The notes beneath the pieces are model-generated. The model was not told the DNA's origin, ran no database searches, and saw only the letters and a list, made by a program, of their open reading frames with translations. A DNA stretch of 64,000 bases from Streptomyces iakyrus (GTDB lineage Bacteria > Actinomycetota > Actinomycetes > Streptomycetales > Streptomycetaceae), in assembly GCF_000717055.1 (NCBI RefSeq), contig NZ_JNXI01000016.1, positions 1 through 64,000 on the forward strand. The letters run 5' to 3'. The stretch's first letter is position 1; every line of letters begins with the position of its first letter. The position numbers and the translations under genes were made by a program. This document shows positions 41,529 to 53,113 of the stretch, piece by piece.

Positions 41529-43655
41529 ATGACGACCGAGCCTCACTCCTTCCCCCGACGGCACGCCCGTACCCAGCGCTTCACGCTCGGCGCGCCGCGT
41601 TCGTTCACCGTGGCGCCCGACGGTTCGCGTGTCGTGTTCCTGCGCTCCGGTTCCGGCACGGACCGGGCGAATTCCCTCTGGGTCCTCGACGTGGAGGACG
41701 GCGGGGAGCGCGTGGCCGCCGACCCCCGCGCCCTGCTGGGCGGTGCCTCGGAGAACCTTTCGCCCGAGGAACGGGCCCGGCGCGAGCGCAGCCGCGAGGG
41801 CGGGGCCGGCATCGTCGGGTACGCCACCGACTCGGCCGTCGAACTGGCCTCTTTCGCCTTGTCAGGGCGGCTTTTCGCGGCCGAGCTGCGGGCCGGGACG
41901 GCACGTGAGCTGCCCGCCCCGGGGCCCGTGATCGACCCGCGTCCGTCGCCCGACGGGCGGCATGTCGCCTATGTCGCGCGGGGTGCCCTGCGGGTGGTGG
42001 GCGCCGAGGGGGAGGGCGACCGGGCGCTCGCCGAGCCGGAGTCGGAGAACGTCTCGTACGGGCTGGCCGAGTTCATCGCGGCCGAGGAGATGGGGCGTTC
42101 GCGGGGCTTCTGGTGGGCTCCGGAGTCGGACCGGCTGCTGATGGCGCGGGTGGACGACACGCCGGTGGGGCGGTGGTGGATCGCCGACCCGGCGCATCCG
42201 GAGCGGGAGCCGCAGCGGGTGCCGTACCCGGCTGCGGGCACCGGCAACGCGGAGGTGCGGCTGTTCGTGGTCGGCCTGGACGGGCTGCGCACGGAGGTCG
42301 CCTGGGACCGGGCGCGCTTTCCGTACCTGGCACATGTCCACTGGTCAGCGGCGGGGGCGCCGCTGCTGCTCGTACAGGCGCGCGACCAGCGCAGTCAGCT
42401 GATCCTGGCGGTGGACCCGGATTCCGGCGCGACGCGGATGGTGCACGCCGACGAAGATCGAACATGGCTTGATCTTTTCCCAGGAGTGCCCTGCTGGAGC
42501 CCGTCCGGGCAGCTGGTGCGGATCGCCGACGAGGGCGGTGCGCGGGTCCTGGCGGTCGGGGACCGGCCGCTCACCGGCGCGCAGTTGCACGTCCGGGCCG
42601 TGCTGGACGTCTCCGAGCACGACGTGCTCGTGTCGGCGTCGGCGGGTGCGGAGGCCGCCGGTGCGGCGGAGACGGGCCAGGTGCACGTGTACCGGGTGAA
42701 CGAGCTGGGCGTGGAGCGGGTGTCGCAGGAGCCGGGCGTGCACGCGGCGGTGCGGGCCGGGGAGGTGACGGTCCTGGTGTCGGCGACGCTGAACCGGCCA
42801 GGTTCGCGCGCGCAGGTCCTGCGCGACGGAAAACCGACTAGGACTATCCCCTCGTACGCCGAAGATCCCGGTATGTCCCCCCGCGTGACGCTCACCGAGG
42901 GGGGCGCACGCCGCGTCCCGTGCGCCGTGCTTATGCCTCGGGACTACGACGGTGACACCCCCCTGCCGGTGCTCATGGACCCGTACGGAGGGCCGCACGG
43001 TCAGCGGGTGGTCGCCTCCCACAACGCCCACCTCACATCACAGTGGTTCGCGGACCAGGGCTTCGCGGTCGTGGTCGCGGACGGCCGCGGCACCCCGGGC
43101 CGCTCCCCCGCCTGGGAGAAGGCGGTCCACCACGACTTCACGCTGTCGCTGGACGACCAGGTGGACGCCCTGGAGGACCTCGCGAAGCGCCACCCCCTGG
43201 ACCTGTCCCGTGTGGCGATCCGGGGCTGGTCCTACGGCGGCTGGCTGGCGGGCCTGGCGGTGCTGCGCCGCCCGGACGTCTTCCACGCGGGCATCGCGGG
43301 CGCGCCGGTGACGGACTGGGCCCTGTACGACACCCACTACACGGAGCGCTACCTGGGCACGCCGGCGGAACACCCGGAGTCCTACGCCAAGAGCTCCCTG
43401 GTGACCGCCGAGGGGCTGTCCTCCCCCGCCGAGCCGCACCGCCCCCTGATGATCGTGCACGGCCTCGCCGACGACAACGTGGTGGTCGCCCACGCCCTGC
43501 GCCTGTCCTCGGCCCTGCTGGCCGCCGGCCGCCCCCACGAGGTGCTGCCGCTGTCCGGCGTCACCCACATCACCCCCCAGGAACAGGTCGCCGAGAACCT
43601 GCTCCTCCTCCAGGTCGACTTCCTGAAGCGCTCCCTGGGCATCACGACGCCCTGA
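41529..43655 (+). CDS. S9 family prolyl oligopeptidase (dipeptidyl-peptidase IV-like)
   Basis: The product is 708 aa. The N-terminal half is a beta-propeller (FTVAPDGSRVVFLRSGSG, PRPSPDGRHVAYVARGAL). A conserved YGLAEFIAAEEMGRSRGFWW carries the Glu pair of DPP4-type exopeptidases. The C-terminal hydrolase domain has the nucleophile Ser568 in GWSYGGW, the Asp in HGLADDNVVV and the His in SGVTHITP. No signal peptide, so it is cytoplasmic. It should release N-terminal dipeptides with proline at the second position. It lies beside an oligopeptide importer, which may supply substrates, though the two are convergent. Confidence 0.9.
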   Translation: MTTEPHSFPRRHARTQRFTLGAPRSFTVAPDGSRVVFLRSGSGTDRANSLWVLDVEDGGERVAADPRALLGGASENLSPEERARRERSREGGAGIVGYATDSAVELASFALSGRLFAAELRAGTARELPAPGPVIDPRPSPDGRHVAYVARGALRVVGAEGEGDRALAEPESENVSYGLAEFIAAEEMGRSRGFWWAPESDRLLMARVDDTPVGRWWIADPAHPEREPQRVPYPAAGTGNAEVRLFVVGLDGLRTEVAWDRARFPYLAHVHWSAAGAPLLLVQARDQRSQLILAVDPDSGATRMVHADEDRTWLDLFPGVPCWSPSGQLVRIADEGGARVLAVGDRPLTGAQLHVRAVLDVSEHDVLVSASAGAEAAGAAETGQVHVYRVNELGVERVSQEPGVHAAVRAGEVTVLVSATLNRPGSRAQVLRDGKPTRTIPSYAEDPGMSPRVTLTEGGARRVPCAVLMPRDYDGDTPLPVLMDPYGGPHGQRVVASHNAHLTSQWFADQGFAVVVADGRGTPGRSPAWEKAVHHDFTLSLDDQVDALEDLAKRHPLDLSRVAIRGWSYGGWLAGLAVLRRPDVFHAGIAGAPVTDWALYDTHYTERYLGTPAEHPESYAKSSLVTAEGLSSPAEPHRPLMIVHGLADDNVVVAHALRLSSALLAAGRPHEVLPLSGVTHITPQEQVAENLLLLQVDFLKRSLGITTP

Positions 43656-43665
43656 ACACGGCGAC

Positions 43666-43695
43666 GGGCCGGGGCGCCTCACAGCGCCCCGGCCC
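43666..43695 (+). terminator. hairpin terminator after the S9 peptidase
   Basis: GGGCCGGGGCGC (43666-43677) pairs perfectly with GCGCCCCGGCCC (43684-43695) around CTCACA. Confidence 0.8.
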
Positions 43696-43832
43696 GCCTA
43701 CGGCACCCGCACGGCCGTACGCTGACCAGCCTGACGTGTCCGTATATCGGAACCGGGTCGGCGAAGTTGCCTGCGTGTTAACGCAGTTGGGGCCGAGCGG
43801 GCCCGACCGCCGCCTTCCTGACCGCAAACGCC

Positions 43833-43866
43833 GGTTCCCGGCACCCCCTGGAGGGTGCCGGGAACC
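43833..43866 (-). terminator. hairpin terminator of the oligopeptide operon
   Basis: GGTTCCCGGCACCC (43833-43846) pairs perfectly with GGGTGCCGGGAACC (43853-43866). It lies just past the last gene of the minus-strand operon. The 137 bases between the two terminators hold no supported gene. Confidence 0.82.
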
Positions 43867-43879
43867 GGGGAGCAGTCGG

Positions 43880-45028
43880 TCAGGCCGCGTGGACCACGTC
43901 CTTCTCCTCCGCAAAGTGGCAGGCCGACTCGTGGGCCGCCGGGGTGTCCTCGCCCTTGAAGCGCTCGGGGACCGCCAGGAGCGGGACCTCCTGAGCGCAC
44001 TTGTCCTCGGCCTTCCAGCAGCGGGTGCGGAAGCGGCAGCCCGACGGCGGGTTGGCCGGGGACGGGACGTCGCCGGTGAGGATGATCCGCTCGCGGCCCT
44101 CGCGGGACTCCGGGTCGGGGACCGGGACGGCCGACAGCAGCGCCTGGGTGTAGGGGTGCGTCGGGTGGTCGTAGATCTCGGTGTCCGTGCCGATCTCGGC
44201 CATCTTGCCGAGGTACATCACACCGACCCGGTCCGAGATGTGCCGGACGATCGACAGGTCGTGGGCGATGAACACGTAGGACAGGTTGAACTCGTCCTGC
44301 AGCCGTTCCATCAGGTTGATGACCTGTGCCTGGACGGAGACGTCCAGGGCCGACACCGGCTCGTCGCAGATGATGATCTCGGGGTTCAGGGCCAGGCCGC
44401 GGGCGATGCCGATGCGCTGGCGCTGACCGCCGGAGAACTGGTGCGGATAGCGGTTGATGTACTCCGGGTTGAGGCCGACGACGTCCAGGAGTTCCTGCAC
44501 CTTGCGGCGCCGGTCCCCCTTCGGGGCCACCTCGGGGTGGATGTCGAACGGCTCCCCGATGATGTCGCCCACCGTCATACGGGGGTTGAGCGAGGTGTAG
44601 GGGTCCTGGAACACCATCTGGATGTTCCGGCGGACGGCCTTCAGCGCACGCCCCGACAGCTTGGTGACGTCCTGGCCCTTGTAGAAGATCTCGCCGGCGG
44701 TCGCCTTCTCCAGCATCATCAGCAGCTTGGCGACCGTGGACTTGCCACAGCCGGACTCGCCCACGATGCCGAGCGTCTCGCCCTGGAAGAGGTCGAAGGA
44801 GATGCCGTCGACCGCCTTGACCGCCCCGACCTGCTTCTTGAACAGGATGCCCTGGGTGAGCGGGAAGTGCTTGACCAGGTTGCGCACCTGGAGGATCGGC
44901 TCACCGCGCTCCACCGGCGCGTCGAGCGCGGCCACCGCCGCCTCCTCGGTCGCTGCGTCGACCGTCTCGACCTCGGTGACGTTGGGGGTGGCGTCCATGG
45001 ACTCGTCCTTCTTGCCCAGCTCAGCCAT
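43880..45028 (-). CDS. oppF: oligopeptide ABC transporter ATP-binding protein, OppF-like
   Basis: The product is 382 aa with a 40-residue acidic N-terminal extension. Walker A is GIVGESGCGKSTVAKLL, the signature FSGGQRQRIGIARGLALNP, and Walker B IIICDEPVSALD. The C-terminal oligopeptide/dipeptide extension includes GCRFRTRCWKAEDKC, cysteines that bind an iron-sulfur cluster in the mycobacterial Opp relative. Last gene of the operon; overlaps oppD by 8 bp. It powers peptide uptake with OppD. Confidence 0.92.
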   Translation of the reverse strand: MAELGKKDESMDATPNVTEVETVDAATEEAAVAALDAPVERGEPILQVRNLVKHFPLTQGILFKKQVGAVKAVDGISFDLFQGETLGIVGESGCGKSTVAKLLMMLEKATAGEIFYKGQDVTKLSGRALKAVRRNIQMVFQDPYTSLNPRMTVGDIIGEPFDIHPEVAPKGDRRRKVQELLDVVGLNPEYINRYPHQFSGGQRQRIGIARGLALNPEIIICDEPVSALDVSVQAQVINLMERLQDEFNLSYVFIAHDLSIVRHISDRVGVMYLGKMAEIGTDTEIYDHPTHPYTQALLSAVPVPDPESREGRERIILTGDVPSPANPPSGCRFRTRCWKAEDKCAQEVPLLAVPERFKGEDTPAAHESACHFAEEKDVVHAA

Positions 45029-46079
45029 GGATCGTCTCCTTCCAGAAGTGGCACGCGCTGCCGCGGCCGGTCAGCTCGCCGCCGTCCCGCTCGGTGACGG
45101 GGTGCAGCGGCGGGATGTCCGTGCGGCAGATGTCCTGCGCCTGCGGGCACCGCGGGTTGAAGGCGCAGCCGGACGGGATACGCGTCAGGTTGGGCGGCAG
45201 CCCCTTGATCGCGTACAGCTCCTGGCCCTTCTGGTCCAGGCGCGGGATCGAGTCCAGCAGACCCTTGGTGTACGGGTGCGCGGGGCGCTTGTACAGCTCG
45301 TGCACCGGGGCGCGCTCGACGATGCGCCCCGCGTACATCACGGCGATCTTGTCCGCGACGTCGGCGACCACGCCGAGGTCGTGGGTGATCAGGATGAGCC
45401 CCATGTTGTACTCGCGCTGCAACTCCGCGAGCAGGTCCATGACCTGGGCCTGGACGGTCACGTCGAGAGCCGTGGTGGGCTCGTCGGCGATGATCAGGTC
45501 CGGCTCCAGGGCGAGCGCCATCGCGATCATGATGCGCTGGCGCATACCGCCCGAGAACTGGTGCGGGTAGTCGTTCACCCGGGCCGCGGCGGCCGGGATC
45601 TTCACCCGGTCCATCAGCTCGATCGCCTTGGCCTTGGCGTCCTTCTTGGACATGCCCTGATGGACGCGGAACATCTCGCTGAGCTGGTAGCCCACGGAGA
45701 GGACCGGGTTCAGCGAGGACAGCGCGTCCTGGAAGATCATCGCGATCTTGCTGCCGCGGATCCTCCGGCGCTCCTCGGCGGACATCTTCAGCATGTCCTG
45801 GCCGCGGAAGAGGATCTCCCCCTTGGGGATACGGCCGGGCGGCATGTCGAGGATGCCCATGATCGCCTGAGCGGTCACGGACTTGCCGGAGCCGGACTCG
45901 CCGAGCACGGCGAGCGTCTCACCGGCGGCGACGGAGTAGTTGACGCCGTTGACGGCCTTGGCCACCCCGTCGCGGGTGTGGAACTCCACGTGCAGGTCGC
46001 GGACTTCGAGCAGGGGGCGGCCGGTGTCCCCGGAACCGTCCGGAGCGGGGCTCTCGGCCGTTTCGTCGATGATGGTCAC
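45021..46079 (-). CDS. oppD: oligopeptide ABC transporter ATP-binding protein, OppD-like
   Basis: The product is 352 aa. Walker A is LAVLGESGSGKSVTAQA, the signature FSGGMRQRIMIAMALALEPD and Walker B LIIADEPTTALD. The C-terminal extension has GCAFNPRCPQAQDIC. It forms the ATPase pair with the OppF-like protein at the membrane. It follows the OppC-like permease by 11 bp. Confidence 0.92.
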   Translation of the reverse strand: MTIIDETAESPAPDGSGDTGRPLLEVRDLHVEFHTRDGVAKAVNGVNYSVAAGETLAVLGESGSGKSVTAQAIMGILDMPPGRIPKGEILFRGQDMLKMSAEERRRIRGSKIAMIFQDALSSLNPVLSVGYQLSEMFRVHQGMSKKDAKAKAIELMDRVKIPAAAARVNDYPHQFSGGMRQRIMIAMALALEPDLIIADEPTTALDVTVQAQVMDLLAELQREYNMGLILITHDLGVVADVADKIAVMYAGRIVERAPVHELYKRPAHPYTKGLLDSIPRLDQKGQELYAIKGLPPNLTRIPSGCAFNPRCPQAQDICRTDIPPLHPVTERDGGELTGRGSACHFWKETIHG

Positions 46080-46090
46080 GTACGCCTCCC

Positions 46091-47053
46091 TCAGCGCAGC
46101 TTGGGGTCGAGGGCGTTGCGTACCGCATCGCCGAACATCAGGAACGAGAGCACCGTGATCGAGACCATCACCGACGGGATGATCAGGGTGTGCGGGGCGA
46201 TACGGAGCTGCTCACGTCCTCGTGCCACGTCGCCGCCCCAGGACACGGCCGAGTCACCGAGACCCACGCCCAGGAAGGACAGGGTGGCCTCGGCCGCGAT
46301 GTAGCCGCCGAGCGCGATGGTCGCCACGACGATGATGGGCGCGAGCGCGTTGGGCAGGATGTGCCGGAGCAGGATCCGGCTCGTCGACGCGCCGAGCGCC
46401 TTCGCGGCCACCACGTAGTCCGACTGTTTGATGGTGATCACGGCACCGCGTGCGACTCGGGCGATCTGGGTCCAGCCGAGGAAGGCGAGGGCCATGATGA
46501 CGACCAGGACGGTGCGGTCGTCGAAGGAGTTGAGCACCACCAGGGCGCCGAGCAGGAACGGGATGCCGAGGAAGACGTCCGTCATCCGCGAGAGCAGGGT
46601 GTCGGTCCAGCCGCCGAAGTAGCCGGCGATCATGCCGATGAGCGTGCCGATGACGGTGACGGCGACGGTGACGCCCACACCGACGCTGATCGAGGCGCGG
46701 GCGCCGTAGACGATACGGGCGTAGATGGAACGCCCCTGGACGTCGTAGCCGAACCAGTCGGCGGCGAAGACGTGGCCCCAGTTCGGCTTGCCCAGGTAGT
46801 GCTTGGCCAGGTCGGCGTCGCGCGGGGAGGCGCTGGTGAACAGCCCCGGCCAGAGCGCCATCACCAGCAGGAACACGATCAGCAAGCCCGAGACCAGGAA
46901 CAGCGGGTTGCGCCGCAGGTCGTGCCAGGCGTCGGACCACAGGCTGCGGGCCTTCTCGGGAGCGGGGCCAGCGTCGGTCACGACGACGGCCGCGGTGCTC
47001 ACGGTGTCGCCGGGAAGGGCTTCGACCTTCTTTTCGACGGTCTTGTCAGGCAT
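46091..47053 (-). CDS. oppC: oligopeptide ABC transporter permease, OppC-like
   Basis: The product is 320 aa. A polar N-terminus of about 45 residues precedes six membrane segments. The OppC N-domain SLWSDAWHDLRRNPLFLVSG and the EAA loop AAKALGASTSRILLRHILPN are clear. It overlaps the OppB gene by 8 bp and forms half of the membrane channel. Confidence 0.92.
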   Translation of the reverse strand: MPDKTVEKKVEALPGDTVSTAAVVVTDAGPAPEKARSLWSDAWHDLRRNPLFLVSGLLIVFLLVMALWPGLFTSASPRDADLAKHYLGKPNWGHVFAADWFGYDVQGRSIYARIVYGARASISVGVGVTVAVTVIGTLIGMIAGYFGGWTDTLLSRMTDVFLGIPFLLGALVVLNSFDDRTVLVVIMALAFLGWTQIARVARGAVITIKQSDYVVAAKALGASTSRILLRHILPNALAPIIVVATIALGGYIAAEATLSFLGVGLGDSAVSWGGDVARGREQLRIAPHTLIIPSVMVSITVLSFLMFGDAVRNALDPKLR

Positions 47054-47975
47054 ACCGGATCCTCGGGTCCAGGACCGCGTAGAGCAGGTCGACGATCAGG
47101 CTGGTGGCGAGGTAGATGAGCACCAGCAGCGAGGCGATGCCCACGACCGTGGCGCCCTCCCGCCGGGTGAGCGCCTCGTAGACCTCGAAGCCGACACCCC
47201 GCACGTTGAAGATGCCCTCGGTCACGATGGCTCCGGTCATCAGGCTGCCGATCTCGATGCCGAGGAAGGTGACCACGGGGATCAGCGAGTTGCGCATCAG
47301 GTGGACACCGATGACACGCCGGCGCGGCAGCCCCTTGGCCACGGCGGTGCGGATGTAGTCCGCACGCAGGTTCTCCGCGATCGAGGTGCGGGTCAACCGG
47401 GCGACGTAGGCGAGGGAGAGCGACGCCAGCACCATGGCGGGGAGCGCGAGCTGGCCGAAGTCCGTCGTGTCGGTCACGGTGGGCGTGGTGACCTGCCACT
47501 TGAAGGCGAACAGGTACTGCATCAGGAAGCCCAGCACGAAGGACGGCATCGAGACCAGGACCAGCGTCAGCGTCAGCAGTCCGCGGTCCCTGAGCGTGTC
47601 GGGGCGCAGGCCGGCGACGACACCGAGGCCGATGCCCACGAGCGTGACGAAGGTGAAGGCGAAGAGTGTCAGCCGGAGAGTCACCGGGAACGCGCCGGCG
47701 ATGATGTCCGCGATGGGCTGCTTGCTGGCGACCTGGGTACCGAAGTCGCCCTGGGCCAGCCCGACCATGTAGTTCACGTACTGCTGAAGGAGCGGCTGAT
47801 CAAGGCCGAGGTCCTTCTTGATGCTGGCGACCACCGTCGGGTCGTACGCCTGATCCCCCATCATCGCCCGGACGGGATCGCCGGGCAGGGCGTACATCAT
47901 GCAAAAGATGATCAAGGTTGACCCGATGAACACCGGGATCATCTGGAGCAGTCGCCGTGCGACATAGCGCCCCAT
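47046..47975 (-). CDS. oppB: oligopeptide ABC transporter permease, OppB-like
   Basis: The product is 309 aa. It starts MGRYVARRLLQMIPVFIGST, the usual OppB opening, with six membrane segments and the EAA loop RTAVAKGLPRRRVIGVHLMR. The gene begins 133 bp after the substrate-binding protein gene. Partner of OppC in the channel. Confidence 0.92.
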   Translation of the reverse strand: MGRYVARRLLQMIPVFIGSTLIIFCMMYALPGDPVRAMMGDQAYDPTVVASIKKDLGLDQPLLQQYVNYMVGLAQGDFGTQVASKQPIADIIAGAFPVTLRLTLFAFTFVTLVGIGLGVVAGLRPDTLRDRGLLTLTLVLVSMPSFVLGFLMQYLFAFKWQVTTPTVTDTTDFGQLALPAMVLASLSLAYVARLTRTSIAENLRADYIRTAVAKGLPRRRVIGVHLMRNSLIPVVTFLGIEIGSLMTGAIVTEGIFNVRGVGFEVYEALTRREGATVVGIASLLVLIYLATSLIVDLLYAVLDPRIRYA

Positions 47976-48108
47976 AGGTGCCTCCGTGAGGGGTTAACGC
48001 AGGTGCGGGGGCCGCCTCCTGGTGAGGAGACGACCCCCATGCACCTCCCACCGCCACCTGGGCGGCGGCGGGTTTACGGCCGAGGGGGAAGAGGTCCGAG
48101 AGGCCCTC

Positions 48109-49722
48109 TTACTTGGTGGTGACGGCCCACACTTCGAGGTCACCGTGGAAGTCGACGTTGACGTTGTCGACGTTCTTACCGTGGCCGCCGTTGATGCGGT
48201 AGTACCAGAGCGGGATGGCCGGCATGTGCTCGACCAGCTTCTTCTCGACCTCCTGGAAGGCCTTCACCGACTCCTCGAGCGAGTTGGCGCTGTCCGCCTT
48301 GTTCATCAGACCGTCGATCTCCTTGTTGGAGAAGCGGCCGTTGTTGGCCTCGGCGGTGGTGTGGTACAGCTCCTTCATGAAGTTGGCGTTGACCGGGTAG
48401 TCGGCGACCCAGCCACCGCGGTACATGCCCTTCACCTGGTCGTTGTCACGGGCCTCGAGGTCCGTGGCGAAGTCCGGCTTGGGGTCGCCGGAGCACTCGA
48501 CGCCGGTGGCCTTGCGGATGGACTCGCAGACCGCGGTCACCCACTCCTTGTGTCCACCGTCGGCGTTGTACTGGATGGTGAACTTGTTGCCCGGGACGCC
48601 GCCGCCCTCCTGGACGAGCTTCTTGGCCTTCGCCGGGTTGTACGTGAACACGTCGGTGTCCAGGTTCTGGTTGCCCTTGACACCGGGCGGCGTGAAGCCC
48701 TTGGCCGGCGTACGGGTGTTGTTCAGAACCGTCTTGGTGATCGTGTCACGGTCGATCGCCATCGACAGACCCTGCAGGACCTTCGGGTCGATGTCCTTGA
48801 AGGTCTTGGAGTAGAACGCCGGGGTCAGCGTCTGGATCGCCGCGTACGGCTGCTCGATGGCGCCTTCGCCCAGGTCCTGCTTGTACTTCGGCAGGTCCGT
48901 CGGGCCGACCTGGCGGATCATGTCCAGGTTGCCGGAGACGACGTCCTTGTAGGCGGCTTCGACCGTCGTGTAGTTCTTGAACTGGACGCCCTTGTTCTTC
49001 GCCTTGTTCGGGCCCTGGTACTCGTCCCAGGCCTTGACCTGGATGAGCTTCTTGTGGTCCCACTTCTCGAACGTGTAGGGACCGTTGCCGACCGGCTTCT
49101 GGCCGAAGGCCTTCGGGTCGTCGTAGAAGACCTTGGGCAGCGGGGCCCACGTGGTGTAGCCCAGCTTGTAGTTGAAGTACGGCATCTTGTACTTCAGCTC
49201 GATGGTGAAGGTGTGGTCGTCCACGGCCTTCAGACCGGACATGGTCTTGGCCTTCGGGTCACCCTTCTCCGGGTGGACATCGTCGTAGCCCTTGATGTCC
49301 TGGAACCAGAACGAGTTCTGCTGGTTGTTCTTGATGTTGGCGTACCAGTTCCAAGCGTCGATGTACGACTTGGAGGTGACTTCTTCGCCGTTGTGGAACT
49401 TCCAGCCCTTCTTGAGCTTGACCGTCCACGTCTTGGAGTCATCGGTGGTGACCGACTCCGCGTTCGTGTAGACGACGTTGCCCTTGGCGTCGAAGTCCAG
49501 CAGCTGGGTGAAGAGGGCCTGGATCACGTACGAGCCGTTGGACTCGTTGGTGTCAGCCGGGATCAGGGGCTTCTGGGGCTCGCCGACGTCGATCGAGACG
49601 TAGCCGGCAGGTCCGGAACCCTTGCTCTTACCCTCACCATCACCGTTGCCGCCGCAGGCGGTGGCGGCCAGGGCGACGACTATCGCCCCCGCGACCCACT
49701 TGGCGCTCTTGGCACCGCGCAT
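48109..49722 (-). CDS. oppA: oligopeptide ABC transporter substrate-binding lipoprotein
   Basis: The product is 537 aa with AGGAGG before the ATG. The signal peptide MRGAKSAKWVAGAIVVALAA ends in the lipobox ATAC, so the mature protein is lipid-anchored outside the membrane. Family-5 features are ETLNPN-like ADTNESNGSYVIQALFTQLL, the WTVKLKKGWKFHNGEEVTSK segment and PVGNGPYTFEKWDHKK. It captures peptides for the permease. First gene of the operon; the promoter lies in an unusually long AT-richer gap. The lipoprotein-permease-permease-ATPase-ATPase order differs from bldK, in which a permease gene precedes the lipoprotein gene as I recall. Confidence 0.93.
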   Translation of the reverse strand: MRGAKSAKWVAGAIVVALAATACGGNGDGEGKSKGSGPAGYVSIDVGEPQKPLIPADTNESNGSYVIQALFTQLLDFDAKGNVVYTNAESVTTDDSKTWTVKLKKGWKFHNGEEVTSKSYIDAWNWYANIKNNQQNSFWFQDIKGYDDVHPEKGDPKAKTMSGLKAVDDHTFTIELKYKMPYFNYKLGYTTWAPLPKVFYDDPKAFGQKPVGNGPYTFEKWDHKKLIQVKAWDEYQGPNKAKNKGVQFKNYTTVEAAYKDVVSGNLDMIRQVGPTDLPKYKQDLGEGAIEQPYAAIQTLTPAFYSKTFKDIDPKVLQGLSMAIDRDTITKTVLNNTRTPAKGFTPPGVKGNQNLDTDVFTYNPAKAKKLVQEGGGVPGNKFTIQYNADGGHKEWVTAVCESIRKATGVECSGDPKPDFATDLEARDNDQVKGMYRGGWVADYPVNANFMKELYHTTAEANNGRFSNKEIDGLMNKADSANSLEESVKAFQEVEKKLVEHMPAIPLWYYRINGGHGKNVDNVNVDFHGDLEVWAVTTK

Positions 49723-50275
49723 GGGTTCCTCCTAAAGAAGTCATTGGTTCACCGCGAAGGGAGCACACGACACATCACGGCCCCCGCCCGTCGCCGGTGC
49801 CGGAATTCGTCGAGTGCCCCCGCGCTCGTGAGTCGCGCCGCTGCCGGCTACTGACCCGTACATCCGAGCTCTACGCGCCTAACTATCTGCCAAACGCCAG
49901 GGCCGAACCACACCCACGAGGTCTCGGTTCGATCACAGCTCGCGTATACATCTTCCAAAATCCGGACAAAGGGTTTGGTGAGAGATCCCTGCGAAACGGA
50001 CTTGTTACACATCTATCGGTAAAGACTGTCCGCATTCCGGACGCGAGAGTGAGAAAAACCGCTTGCGACGTACCGTGGGTCCCGTGCAGGGTTCCACCGG
50101 AGTCTGTCGCGCGCTCAAAGGGCTGGTGCGGCAAGGCCGTTGTGCGTTCCCCGGAGCCGGGGAGGCAGGGCACTTCCGCAGCAGGGTAGTGGGAGAAGAC
50201 CGCCCCTGACGGCCCCCACCGGCAAGTCGAGGGTTTTCCCTACCCCTTGCCCGTGCGTTACCTCCCCTTCAGACA
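49723..50275. other. long intergenic region upstream of oppA
   Basis: About 550 bases between the oppA start and the typA terminator. The half near oppA (49860-50060) is AT-rich for this genome and holds the probable promoter and the inverted repeat GTCCG-CATTC-CGGAC (50028-50042). The part 50075-50209 contains a plus-strand frame of 44 codons (GTG to TGA) with mixed codon bias and no clear ribosome site; I do not call it a gene. No tRNA or known regulatory RNA is evident. Confidence 0.4.
49943..49970 (-). promoter_or_regulatory. candidate oppA promoter
   Basis: On the minus strand TTTGTC (49965-49970) and TATACG (49943-49948) are separated by 16 bases, predicting a start near 49936 and a leader of about 214 bases. 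A copy of TCCGGA lies within the spacer and again in the upstream dyad at 50028-50042. Confidence 0.35.
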
Positions 50276-50317
50276 ACGGCACCGGGCACCCCGCTCATGC
50301 GGAGTGCCCGGTGCCGT
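50276..50317 (-). terminator. hairpin terminator of typA
   Basis: ACGGCACCGGGCACCCCGC (50276-50294) pairs with GCGGAGTGCCCGGTGCCGT (50299-50317) with one mismatch around TCAT, 20 bases after the typA stop. Confidence 0.82.
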
Positions 50318-50337
50318 CGTACTTGCGGCAGGCGTCA

Positions 50338-52242
<1,905 letters not shown>

Positions 52243-52382
52243 AAAAGGCGTACTCCCGGAGTAGTGAATGCCCTGCGCGTACGTCAGTGGTGCGCGGGCC
52301 CTGCCGGGCTCAACATGCCACGGCCTCACCCCATGGTACGGGGCTGCGGCCGCAGGGGTTAGCCGGGATACGTCGGTGCAGG

Positions 52383-53000
52383 TCAGGCGCCCTTCGCGGC
52401 CTCGGAACCGGCCGGACAGGTCCGCTGGGCGGCGAGGCGGCCGGCGGTTTCGTCGAACGGCTCGGAACAGGGCAGGAAGCCGCTGCCGGTGCCCTCCCAC
52501 GTCCGCACCCGCCCCTTGACGGGCTCGCCGTTCCCGCAGGTGTACGTGAAGTCGGCCTCGACCAGCCTGACGTAGCCCCAGGCGTAGTACGCGCCCTTCA
52601 GGTCGCCGGTTGCCGCCTCGAAGTAGTGGTCCTCCTCCGGGACCACCTTCTCGGACGGACCGGCGAGCGGTTCCTCGACCTTCAGGTGCCTGCCCAGGGC
52701 CTTGATCACGCCGGCCGCGCCGACGCCCTCGGGCGTACCGGTCACCGAGGGCCGGTACACCGTGTCGCCGACGGGCTTGAGGCGGGAGGTGTAGCTGCTG
52801 GTCTTCTTCTTGAGCCTGATCGGGTCGGCCAGCGCCGTCAGCTCCTGTGTCCGCCGCACGCCGGACCAGGCGTAGGTGCCGTCCGTACAGGCCTCGGCCT
52901 TGCCGTCGCCGCCCGCGTCCCCCGTGCAGCCCGTCAGCCCCGTCACCAGTACCCCGATGACCAGTCCGGCCCCGCAGGCCCACCTCACCATGCCGCGCAT
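52383..53000 (-). CDS. lipoprotein of unknown function
   Basis: The product is 205 aa from ATG 53000 (MRGMVRWACGAGLVIGVLV), with lipobox LTGC. The mature domain holds two more cysteines in FTYTCGNGE and LPCSEPF that may pair, and repeated aromatic patches (GTYAWSGVRRTQELTAL, AYYAWGYVRLVE). I recognise no family. It lies between an orphan solute-binding lipoprotein gene and typA in the same direction, 113 bp downstream of the former. Confidence 0.72.
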   Translation of the reverse strand: MRGMVRWACGAGLVIGVLVTGLTGCTGDAGGDGKAEACTDGTYAWSGVRRTQELTALADPIRLKKKTSSYTSRLKPVGDTVYRPSVTGTPEGVGAAGVIKALGRHLKVEEPLAGPSEKVVPEEDHYFEAATGDLKGAYYAWGYVRLVEADFTYTCGNGEPVKGRVRTWEGTGSGFLPCSEPFDETAGRLAAQRTCPAGSEAAKGA

Positions 53001-53113
53001 CCGCCGGCCCCCGTCCCCCGTGTACGGACGCCCGGCGCCCGCACCATGATCACTGCTGATCTCATGGTCCGGACACCGGGCGGGGACGGCAAGGCGTTTG
53101 AGGGTTCCCAGAG

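Noticed and set aside
49797..50189. A 130-codon plus-strand frame in the gap upstream of oppA.
   Set aside because: It runs through the AT-rich promoter region with no coding bias in third positions and no ribosome site.
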